DNA from: Bacillota bacterium
Lineage (GTDB): Bacteria; Bacillota; Clostridia; Acetivibrionales; DSM-1351
NCBI GenBank assembly: GCA_023444055.1
Contig: JAEZRV010000044.1
Span: 62,001 to 126,000 of the forward strand
Length of the DNA: 64,000 nt
Reading direction: 5' to 3'
The position numbers and the translations under genes are program-made. Each line of letters starts with the position of its first letter. Position 1 is the stretch's first letter. Shown here piece by piece: positions 1 through 9,600 of this stretch. The notes under the pieces are model-generated. The model did not search any database and was not told the origin of the DNA. It was given only the letters and a program-made list of their open reading frames with translations.

Positions 1-1936
1 TATAATAAAAAGGATTGGGGCTAACTGTATCGCCAAATAACTGTTTAAACTGAGAATCTTCTTTCATCCAACAAGATACTTTTTGAAATGGGTATACAGG
101 TAAACTAACCTTATGGTAAACATCCTTTTCATATAAGGAATCCCAGTTGATTTGCGCTCCATTTGCATATGCACTTGCAATACTGCACAGTTCTTCATAA
201 CTAAGTTCTTTTAACGTTCTATCTTGAATTACTTGTATTTCTTCGTGACTACTTTCCGATTCCTTTATTCTAAAATAAACACCTGTAGTCTCATTTTTAC
301 CGAATTTCAAAAAGTAATTCTTTAGTTTCTCTTTCAGTTCCTGTTTTGTTCTTGCTACTATACATAAGCGGTAGTCGAAATGCGTTCTTCCCACAGTTGA
401 GGTATAACAGATTTCCTCGAAATCAAGCGATGTCTTGTCTAAAAACACATTGTAATTTCTACAATTTTCCTCAAGTACTTCATCAGTCTTTGCAGATATG
501 GTGAATATTCCATATTTCTGTTGAACCTTGACTGCCTCCTCTATTGTACTGACTGGCGCTTCTCCCAGCACAATATGTACATTTGTTCCACTGAAACCAA
601 AGGAACTGACTCCACACAAACGGGTTCCTTCTTCTGGAGCTGCCCAGTCCTTTAGGGAATCATTGATATAAACTGGTCCCTGGTGAAACCGAATATATTG
701 GTTCGGTTCAGTAAAGTGAAGTGTTGGCGGGATTTGCTGATGTTTCAAAGCCATCACCATTTTTATAAATGATGCCATTCCAGATGCCGCAACGGTATGC
801 CCTATATTTGATTTTACTGAACCGAGTCCACAAAACTGGCGCTTCTTCGTATATTTGCTAAATACTTTCTGTAAAGCCTTAACTTCAATCGGATCTCCAA
901 TAATCGTTCCTGTTCCATGTGCTTCAATATATGAAATCTGTTCTGGATTAATCTTCGCACGGCTCCATGCAGATTCTATGACATCTGCCTGTGCTCTGCC
1001 ATTTGGCGATGTCAATCCACTAGATGCACCATCACTATTTACTGCACTTCCTCTGATGACTGCCTGAATATTGTCACCATCTTTAATTGCATCTTTCAAG
1101 CGTTTTAGAATAACTGCACCTGCACCTTCGCCCCATACAGAACCTGTAGCATCTTGAGAAAATGCACATATTTTTTCATTGTCTGAAGTAATTTCCTCCA
1201 TGCTGACATCACGAACAATTCCAAATGGAAACACATGAACACCACCTGCTATCGCATAATCACATTCTTTGTGCTTTAATGCCTGGCATGCGTCATGTAT
1301 ACAGACAAGGGCTGACGAACACGCAGTATCCAATACTTTGCACGGTCCCTTCAAATCGAGGAAATAGGATAATCTACCTGCAAGAATTCCTGTATAATTC
1401 CCCGCCCTTGTTAAAATATCCCTGTTACCAAACATAGTCCTGTACTCATGTCCAATTGTGTGGTCTCGTCCTACAAAAACGCCAGTATTGGATCCATAAT
1501 ACTGTTCTAATCTTATTCCTGAATCTTCAAATGCCTGTATTGCCACTTCAAGAAAGATTCTCTGCGCTGGTTCAATTCCTTTTGCTTCATTTGGAGAAAT
1601 ATTAAAATACGGATAATCAAATCTATCGATTTCTGAAAGATAACCACCCTTTTGAAACTCTCTTTCTTTGTGCTGGCTATCCTTAAGTTGTTCCTTTCTC
1701 TCATCAGAGATTGAACAAATGCAGTCCTTTCCCATGGAAATATTGTTCCAAAATTCTTCTTTGTTATTTGCCTGAGGAAATCTGCATGCAACTCCAATGA
1801 CTGCTATATCATCTTCTCTTTCTACGTCACCTTTATTCATCTGCTGAATCCATTGGATTGCATTTTCTTTTGTAATTTCGCCTTGTTGAAATTTTTCAAT
1901 GATAAATTTATTAAATGCCGTATTATTCAATATCAT
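1..1936 (-). CDS. trans-AT polyketide synthase, partial (KS at N-terminus)
   Basis: This is the first ~645 residues of a modular polyketide synthase that runs off the left edge of the window. After a short helical N-terminus comes a ketosynthase with the active-site Cys in DTACSSALV, the His motif EAHGTGT and the second His in NIGHTVAASG. Decarboxylative condensation on an ACP-bound malonyl unit is the family reaction. The KS is followed by the usual post-KS linker and no acyltransferase is seen before the edge, in keeping with the trans-AT layout of its neighbours. AGGAGG at 1939-1944 sits 2 bases before an ATG (1936) and 8 bases before an in-frame TTG (1930), so TTG may be the true start. 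The gene begins 6 bases after the preceding PKS stops, so the two are probably translationally coupled. What lies after the KS is unknown. Confidence 0.93.
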   Translation of the reverse strand, partial: MILNNTAFNKFIIEKFQQGEITKENAIQWIQQMNKGDVEREDDIAVIGVACRFPQANNKEEFWNNISMGKDCICSISDERKEQLKDSQHKEREFQKGGYLSEIDRFDYPYFNISPNEAKGIEPAQRIFLEVAIQAFEDSGIRLEQYYGSNTGVFVGRDHTIGHEYRTMFGNRDILTRAGNYTGILAGRLSYFLDLKGPCKVLDTACSSALVCIHDACQALKHKECDYAIAGGVHVFPFGIVRDVSMEEITSDNEKICAFSQDATGSVWGEGAGAVILKRLKDAIKDGDNIQAVIRGSAVNSDGASSGLTSPNGRAQADVIESAWSRAKINPEQISYIEAHGTGTIIGDPIEVKALQKVFSKYTKKRQFCGLGSVKSNIGHTVAASGMASFIKMVMALKHQQIPPTLHFTEPNQYIRFHQGPVYINDSLKDWAAPEEGTRLCGVSSFGFSGTNVHIVLGEAPVSTIEEAVKVQQKYGIFTISAKTDEVLEENCRNYNVFLDKTSLDFEEICYTSTVGRTHFDYRLCIVARTKQELKEKLKNYFLKFGKNETTGVYFRIKESESSHEEIQVIQDRTLKELSYEELCSIASAYANGAQINWDSLYEKDVYHKVSLPVYPFQKVSCWMKEDSQFKQLFGDTVSPNPFYY

Positions 1937-1942
1937 TTCCTC

Positions 1943-4900
1943 CTATAAAAGTCTGTTCATATACTCTAAGGCATTGTCCACAGACACTTCTCCTTTCTCA
2001 ATACCATCCATGATTTTTGACATATCATTGAAGTTCTCTGATGGCTCTTCTTCTTTTGTCTCCTGTGCTGGCTTATCCTTTTCCTGTAAGCTAGTTACAT
2101 ATTCGCTAAGTTCAAATACGGTTGGGTAAGTAAAAATATCTGTAATATCCAGAAGGTTTCCAAACTCTTTTTGGAGTTTTTTAAGAAGCTTTGTAGCAAT
2201 AATTGAGTCTCCTCCAATTTGAAATAGGCTTGTATAAATATCAATCTGTTTCAAGCCCAAAACTTCTACCCATATTGTAGCAATCTTTCGTTCATTTTCA
2301 GTGTAGTTTTCTGCTTTCTTTCCTTTTATCTCGAACTCTGTCACACTATTATTCTCAACCTCTGCCTGGCTTTTTCCTTTCTGGATCATATTAGCCTTCT
2401 CCAGAATTTCTGGTGCCAATTTAACTGGCATTTTTACAATTCCAGCTAATTTTGCATAGTTGATTCTGCCAGCAATCAAACGGACATAATCATGGTGAAA
2501 AGCAAAATCTATGACTTCCATTGCTTCCCAGTTCATAATACCTTCCAGAATCCCCTCTTCACTCTGGAATCTTACAGCCATTCCTGTCTCTTTCCATGAA
2601 GTCCAGTCAATAACTTTCGTAGGTTTTCCAAGAAGACTTCTGAATTGGGCAAAAGAATCAAGATAAGAATTCGCTGCTGTATAATCACCTTGTCCTACGC
2701 CTCCAGAAATACTCATAGCAGATGAGAATACAAGCATCCAGTCTAATGTATCTTCTATTGTCAGCTCATGTAGAATACTAATACCCAGCATTTTGGACTT
2801 TAATACTTCCTTAAATTCATCATCTTCTTTCTGTACAAGATATCCTTTGCTTCCCATTCCTGCAGAATGTATAATTCCGTTTATCTTCCCATACTGGTTT
2901 CGGATATCACTTAGGCATTGGCTCATCTCATCGTAACTTGCAACATCTGCTTTGCAATACATAACCGTCTGTCCCTGTTCCGCAAATGTTTCTAATTCCT
3001 TCAATGCCCTTCTCTTTTCTGCTATTTTATTGACGTCGTTCTCATTGCTTAACTGTTCATCTTGATTTGGAAGTTCTGTTCTCCCAACAAGAACAACATT
3101 ATTTGCATGATTTTGTAATAGATATTTTGCAACTTGAACACCAATCCCTCCAAGACCTCCAGTAATAACATATGCACCATCTTCCTTCAGTACAAATTCA
3201 CCTGGCTCCTTGTTTGAAATTGATTCTATATATTCACAATACCTTGTGCTTCCACGATATCCAATCACACCCTGACTGCCTTCTTGAAGAATTTCCTCCA
3301 CAATCGTATCATATCCCGTGTTAGCATCTACATCGATTCCCCAACAATTAATTCCTGGATACTCTGCTGAAATGGTACGGGCTAATCCTAATACTGCAGC
3401 ATTTTCTGGGTAAATACATGATTCTCTCTTGTTTATTTGGTAGGCACATTCCGATGTAATAACCAACTCAATTCCCTTTGACATATCATGCCTAAATAAA
3501 GATTTCACAATATGGAATAGTTCGAGAACTTTTTGGTTTACATGCTGTTCACGATTTTTGTTATCTTGTGGTTCGTTATGTGCAGTGATATCGTAAATGA
3601 TGCGGATATGATTATTATTTTTTAAGTCCGCAAATAACAAGTCATAATCACCACCTGTTTCCATACGAAATACTGGCACTCCTTTTCCTACAAGACTTTC
3701 TGATAAACAGTCGCTTCTATCCCCCTGCTTACTTATAAGAATCGTTGGTATTCCAGAAACTAGTTTCGATTCTGTTCTATTCTCATCTCTCCAAACTACC
3801 TCATGGCATAAAGCATCCATGCTGTTTGAAGATAGAAACTGTTGTTTGTTCACTTTTTTCACACGGTAATCTTCTACTTCTGCAATAATTGTTCCATGAA
3901 CATCCAAGATTTCTCCAGAAAATGTCACAACTTCGTCACTTGCTCCATCTTTTTTCATCCTTATCAGATGACTATAGAATGATTCTGGAATTTCCTGATA
4001 AACTTTCAGCTTTCCATAAGAAAATGGAAGATACATATCATCATTCATAGACTGAATAATACTGTTCATAGCATTATCCATCATTGCTGGATGTATCTTG
4101 AAATTTATAATATCGCCTTTATATTTTTCAGGAAGGCTGATTTTTACCAGCACTTCTTCGTCCCCAATGAATATTTTCTCAATCGTATCTGTCCATCTAC
4201 CGCCTAATGCTGCCTGACTTTGCAAAGCGGTAATCTGCTTTTCACTAACTGTTTTAATCTGCTTATTACATCTTTGTATGTAAGTGTCTATTGATACTGT
4301 TTTTCTTATTTTCTCCTCTAGAAACCGGACTTTAGCTTCTGCATGTTTTTGCCATTTCTTGCTGCTACTAGCTGCATTCCTGCTTGCAAATGTAAATTCT
4401 AAACCATCTTGAATCCTGCTCACAAGAATCTGGAGCACCTTAGACTCATTTTTACTTACAATAAACGGGTTGAGGAACGTGATATCTTCATATTGTATCT
4501 GTGAACTCGTATGATAATTTGCAACAATCTGGTACATAAACTCAATATAAACAGTACCTGGTACTAAGTACTGTCCTAGTATATTATGTTCCTGTAAAAA
4601 CCAGTAATCATCAACACTTAGTTCTGCTTCATAAACGTCTTCATGAATAGATTCTGACACACATGTTCCACAAAGCGGATAAGCCTTTTTTCTACCTTTC
4701 TTCTTGCTCTCTACTCTATTTCCTCCGTTATTTTCTAAATCTGGCCAATATATATTCTGTTCAAATGGGTATGGAAGCAAATGCACTTTTCGAAATTTTT
4801 TATCCTTGTAAACCGATAGCCAATCAATAGTTCCACCTTTTATGTAGATGCGCAGCAGGTCTACTAATTTGTCATAGTCATAAAAAATACTCTTTCCTTC

Positions 4901-6673
4901 CTTCACCAACTTGTCTATCTGGCTACTTAAAACCAGCTTATCTTCATCTGTGATTTCTCCAGGTGCCTTATCTTCTTTTTTACTAGACACAATACTGTGA
5001 TAGCCATAAAAAATCCCATTTCCTTCGTCCCATTCATGATTGCATATCTGCTCAAGCCTTACGCGAAGCTCACTCATGCTTTTTACTAATACCGCCAATC
5101 GGTAGTTATACTGCCCGCCTGCACAATTAAGAGTTCCGCATAAATCATCAATACTGATAGAATCCGACTTGTTAATTAACGTTCTATACTTTTCACATAA
5201 TCTGTTAAGAGAACCTTCCGTCATTGCAGATAAAATGAACACTTTCCATTCTTCCCTGTTTGTATTCACCTTCTCCAATTCTCCTGCTTCTTCCAATACG
5301 ATATGACAGTTCGTTCCATTAAATCCAAAAGCACTTACTCCACCACATCGTGGCTGGTTACCTACTCTCTTCCACTCCTGCGGACGGTCATTTACATAAA
5401 CTGGACTTTCATCAAAACTTATATAGGAATTTGGAACCTGAAAGTTAATGGTTGCTGGGATTACCTTATGCTGCAATGCCAAAACCATCTTAATTAATCC
5501 TGCGACACCGGAACTTGATGCAGTATGTCCAATGTTTGGCTTTACAGCGCTAATAGCACAAAACTGCTTTTTATTCGAAAATTTTCGGAAAGCATTCGTC
5601 AGTCCTCTAATTTCAATTGGATCCCCCAAAAGCGTTCCTGTTCCATGACTTTCTATATAAGATATTGTTTCTGGATTAACTCCTGCTTTTTGCCATGCTT
5701 CTACTAAGAGCTGCGTCTGTGCATCTGCATTTGGAGCTGTTATTCCATTTGATGCACCATCATTATTGATTGCGCCTCCCTTAATTACTGCATAAATATT
5801 ATCTCCATCTTCTACGGCTCGATCGTATGCTTTTAAAAATACAACTCCAACGCCTTCTGAACGAATTGTTCCTGCTCCATTATTATCAAATGTCATTATC
5901 TTATCATTATTTGTGCAAATAATCATCATTGGATCATCATCTTGACGGAACACATTATCACTAATATATATTCCACCTGCCATAGCCATTTCGCATTCGC
6001 CAGCCTCAATTGCCTTGCATGCTTTATGCACTGCAACTAATCCTGATGAGCATGCTGTATCTATCACCAGACTCTCACCTCTCAGGTTAAGCATGTATGA
6101 CAATCTAGTTGCAATAAGGGATGGATACAATCCCGTGAGTGCAAGCGGATCTGTTCTATCTGTAATAGCAGCAAAACCATGACTGCTCTGATTATCAATT
6201 CCAACAAAAATTGCTGTTTTAGTTCCTTTGATATTTTCGCCACCAATCCCAGCATTCTCTATTGCCTCAAAGGCAACTTCCATAAAAACACGGTGAGATG
6301 GTTCCATAAACTGTGCTTCCCTTGCAGATAAATGAAAAAAATCCGCGTCAAACTTCTCGACATTTTCTATATATCCACGGTATTCAAATAATTCTTTTAT
6401 ATCTTTTTTTTCTATAAAATATTCAGGATAACTCTTTTTCCAAAGTTCCACTCTCTCTTCTGATGGATACCCTAAACATGGTCTCATTTTATAAATATTA
6501 TCCCAATATTCACCAATATTCTCTGATTTTGGATACCTACATGACATTCCAATAATTGCAATGCCTGATTCCTTTTTGTCATCTGTTAACTCTAACAGCA
6601 TTTTCTTTGCACTTTCTTTGCTTAATTGTTTGGATGCAACTTGCCTATATATATATTTTCTCGTTTCTTCCAT
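1943..6673 (-). CDS. trans-AT PKS module KS-DH-KR-ACP
   Basis: A 1576-residue single-module polyketide synthase. KS at about 37-460: Cys208 in DTACSSGLV, ESHGTGT (Ser where Ala is usual) and NIGHTASSSG. DH near 680-960: HNILGQYLVP fits HxxxGxxxxP, and the second catalytic motif reads DNAMN, with Asn in place of the usual Gln/His. KR: nucleotide-binding GGLGGIG near 1174 and catalytic YTAAN. ACP: phosphopantetheine Ser in GGDSI near 1486. There is no AT domain, so malonyl must come from the separate ATs of this operon. The expected product of the module is a reduced, dehydrated (alkene) two-carbon extension. The N-terminal ~30 and C-terminal ~30 residues are short helix-like segments of similar pattern to those of the flanking PKSs and probably mediate docking. 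SD AGAGG precedes the ATG. Confidence 0.95.
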   Translation of the reverse strand: MEETRKYIYRQVASKQLSKESAKKMLLELTDDKKESGIAIIGMSCRYPKSENIGEYWDNIYKMRPCLGYPSEERVELWKKSYPEYFIEKKDIKELFEYRGYIENVEKFDADFFHLSAREAQFMEPSHRVFMEVAFEAIENAGIGGENIKGTKTAIFVGIDNQSSHGFAAITDRTDPLALTGLYPSLIATRLSYMLNLRGESLVIDTACSSGLVAVHKACKAIEAGECEMAMAGGIYISDNVFRQDDDPMMIICTNNDKIMTFDNNGAGTIRSEGVGVVFLKAYDRAVEDGDNIYAVIKGGAINNDGASNGITAPNADAQTQLLVEAWQKAGVNPETISYIESHGTGTLLGDPIEIRGLTNAFRKFSNKKQFCAISAVKPNIGHTASSSGVAGLIKMVLALQHKVIPATINFQVPNSYISFDESPVYVNDRPQEWKRVGNQPRCGGVSAFGFNGTNCHIVLEEAGELEKVNTNREEWKVFILSAMTEGSLNRLCEKYRTLINKSDSISIDDLCGTLNCAGGQYNYRLAVLVKSMSELRVRLEQICNHEWDEGNGIFYGYHSIVSSKKEDKAPGEITDEDKLVLSSQIDKLVKEGKSIFYDYDKLVDLLRIYIKGGTIDWLSVYKDKKFRKVHLLPYPFEQNIYWPDLENNGGNRVESKKKGRKKAYPLCGTCVSESIHEDVYEAELSVDDYWFLQEHNILGQYLVPGTVYIEFMYQIVANYHTSSQIQYEDITFLNPFIVSKNESKVLQILVSRIQDGLEFTFASRNAASSSKKWQKHAEAKVRFLEEKIRKTVSIDTYIQRCNKQIKTVSEKQITALQSQAALGGRWTDTIEKIFIGDEEVLVKISLPEKYKGDIINFKIHPAMMDNAMNSIIQSMNDDMYLPFSYGKLKVYQEIPESFYSHLIRMKKDGASDEVVTFSGEILDVHGTIIAEVEDYRVKKVNKQQFLSSNSMDALCHEVVWRDENRTESKLVSGIPTILISKQGDRSDCLSESLVGKGVPVFRMETGGDYDLLFADLKNNNHIRIIYDITAHNEPQDNKNREQHVNQKVLELFHIVKSLFRHDMSKGIELVITSECAYQINKRESCIYPENAAVLGLARTISAEYPGINCWGIDVDANTGYDTIVEEILQEGSQGVIGYRGSTRYCEYIESISNKEPGEFVLKEDGAYVITGGLGGIGVQVAKYLLQNHANNVVLVGRTELPNQDEQLSNENDVNKIAEKRRALKELETFAEQGQTVMYCKADVASYDEMSQCLSDIRNQYGKINGIIHSAGMGSKGYLVQKEDDEFKEVLKSKMLGISILHELTIEDTLDWMLVFSSAMSISGGVGQGDYTAANSYLDSFAQFRSLLGKPTKVIDWTSWKETGMAVRFQSEEGILEGIMNWEAMEVIDFAFHHDYVRLIAGRINYAKLAGIVKMPVKLAPEILEKANMIQKGKSQAEVENNSVTEFEIKGKKAENYTENERKIATIWVEVLGLKQIDIYTSLFQIGGDSIIATKLLKKLQKEFGNLLDITDIFTYPTVFELSEYVTSLQEKDKPAQETKEEEPSENFNDMSKIMDGIEKGEVSVDNALEYMNRLL

Positions 6674-6685
6674 ACAAATACCTCT

Positions 6686-9600
6686 CTACTTCTTCAACAG
6701 TTCATCTACACTTTCAGGTGATATTTTCCCTTCTGCAAGCTGTTCTAAAACCTGATCCAATATATCTAAACCATCTTGATTTGTTTGCTTATCATTTACT
6801 TTTCTATCTTTTTCATATTGCTCTGAAATATAACCGGAAATCTGTCTTATTGACGGATATGTAAAAATATCAGTAATATCCAATTTACGTGGATACCGTT
6901 TATCCAGCTCCTTCAAAAGTTTTGTTGCAATCAAGGAATTACCTCCAAGCTTGCTAAATGTTGTATTGTCCTGAATCGTTTTCTCTCCTAATACCTGGCA
7001 CCAAACAGCTCTGACGTTATTCAGAATCGATTCATAATCCGTTTTTGCAAAAACTTCTTCTACGTTTATTGGCTCATCCCTTTGCGTGAAAGAGTGGAGT
7101 ATTGATTCCTCAATCTGCAGATTTATAGCTTCTACATTTTGTGTTCCTAAATTTTTTCGAATCTTTCCAATAATTGCATTATTTATGTGATATGTCATGT
7201 ATTTATGAAATGCTTCGATAGCATGACTTGTTGTCATCATTTCAAGCATTCCAGATTCTTTTACATGATTTTCAAATGCCATTCCCGTCTCTTTCCATGT
7301 TGACCAGTTAATAATATGTACCGGAAGTCCTTGCTTTTCTTTCCATTCCCAAACACCATCTAAAAATACATTTGCAGCTGTATAGTCTGCTTGTCCAGGT
7401 GCTCCAAGTATACTTGTTATGGAAGACATATAAAGTATAAAATCCAATGTTCTCTCATCAAATAGTTTATGGAGTATCCAGCTCCCCATGACTTTTGGAC
7501 GAATTGTCTTCCACATTCCTTCTTCCGTTTTCTCATATAAGAATCCTTCACTCATAATTCCAGCCCCGTGGATGATTCCATTTATTTTTCCATAACGGTC
7601 TAGTATCTTTTCTTTTACCTTCTTCATGCACTGCAAATCCGCAACATCCGACTCAAAATAGCTGACTTCGCTGCTTAATTCCTGTAATTTCTTTAGCCTT
7701 TCTGCCTTTAGATCCTTACCTCTGTCTGGATAGTTTTCTTTTGTGGTATGGATTGGCGTTCTTCCAATTAAAACAAGCTTACTATTGGTACGTGTTAAAA
7801 TTTCCTTCGAAATTTCAAATCCCATTCCACCAAGTCCTCCTGTAATCAGGTATACGCCCTGTTCTTTTAAAGGATATGGATTTTCGTTTCTTTGATATTC
7901 TGCCTTTTTAAAACGGCGCACATAACATTTTCCATCTCTTATTGCAATATACTCTCCGTCTGCTAGGTCTAAGATTTTCTGAACTGCCTGTTCTAATTCC
8001 ATACCATGTTCCAGATCAATACAACAAAACTGGCTTGTCCTGTACTCTAACGCAGCTGCTCTTACAAAGCCTTGTCTCATTTTCTGATATGGAGAATTAA
8101 AATCTTCCTTTCCCGTTATCCTCTCCGCTTGGTCTGTCACACTTGTTATTTTCACCTTACGGAAATTTTCCTGTTGAGAAAGAATTCTTAAAATTCTATG
8201 AAAGCGGAACACAGCTGATTCGGTATTTTCTTCTACTTGTTGAATTGATTCACAGCATGAACAAGTTCCAAGTAAGTCACAAAATACAATGTCCAAACTC
8301 TCTATGTCTTCTTTCGCTAACTGAATCATTCTTTCTTCTAGCGTTTCTTCTTCTTTACAGTCTGTACGAATCCGCCATACCTTTTTGACCATCTTCTCAA
8401 ATTTGTCTGCAAGCTGCATACTCTCTTTGGTTCCATTTTCAATGACAAGAACCGTTTTCTTATCATAACCATCGTTAGTAGATACCTTTTTGTCTTCTAC
8501 CCAGTCTACTTGATAAAACCATTCTGTTTGCTTTTCCGTTTTTCCTTCTGGCACATTAGAGTGCAAATCTTCTTCATGCAGACGTTTTATAGTATGTCTT
8601 CGGATACTGCCAATGAGCTTCCCTGTCATGCTCAATAATTTGATATCAAAGGAAACTAATTCTTTATCCTCGGTAGCATCGCATTTTTTTATATAACAAT
8701 AAATTTTATCTGGAACTCTGTCATACAGCTCAAAGGTATCTTGTGCCAATGGTAGGTAATACCCATTTCCCATAGAATGACTCATTGTGTTAATCGATAC
8801 ATCCAATAACGCTGGATGGCACAAATACTCCACAAAATCTTCTTTATAATTATCAGGCATGACACTCTTTATCAATAGTTCCTCATCATTGCAGTAAATC
8901 TCACTCTGAATTGATGTCCAGTGTTTTCCAAACTCAATTGTATTCTCGATACTCACAGGGTTATTCATCTGTTTTCCTGTTATTTTCGTCAATCGGCTAC
9001 GAATTGCTTCCACATCTTCAGTATTCTCAATTTCTTGTTCTCGACTACACAATTCGCATTTGGCATACACATCCCAAGAATCATTTTCTTCATCATATCC
9101 AGTAATCGTAACTGCGTAAAAAGACTCTTTTTTCTCCACAATCGAATGGACTTTTTTTATCTCATCTGTCTGCAATTCCATTGGCTTTAGAAACATAATT
9201 TTTTTGAGGTTAAATGGCTGAGCTTTATAATACTGTGTTCCCAGATAAAGCATCATTTCCAGATATGCCGTTCCTGGAGGAAAATATTTTCCCATAAAGT
9301 GATGGTCTTTCACTACCCAATGTTTATTCAAACTAAAATAAGTACAGTAAATATCCTGAAATAAGGACTTGACAGCACATACGTCAAATAACGGATGCTT
9401 AACTGGCTCCCCAGCTTCCATCCTTTTGCCTTCTTTTATTTCTGGCCAGCATTTTTGTTTTTGAAAAACTGTTCCAGCGAGATGAACCCTTCCAAACTTG
9501 TCGTACATATACATCCATTCCCAATCAATTTTCTCTCCTGTTATGTACTGCTGTGCTATCATATATAGAGATTCTATATTTCTTGACTGGATAGTATTAC

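Noticed and set aside
1513..1797. 94-codon minus-strand frame
   Set aside because: It is a shadow frame inside the KS domain of the partial PKS, with low-complexity charged composition and no ribosome site.
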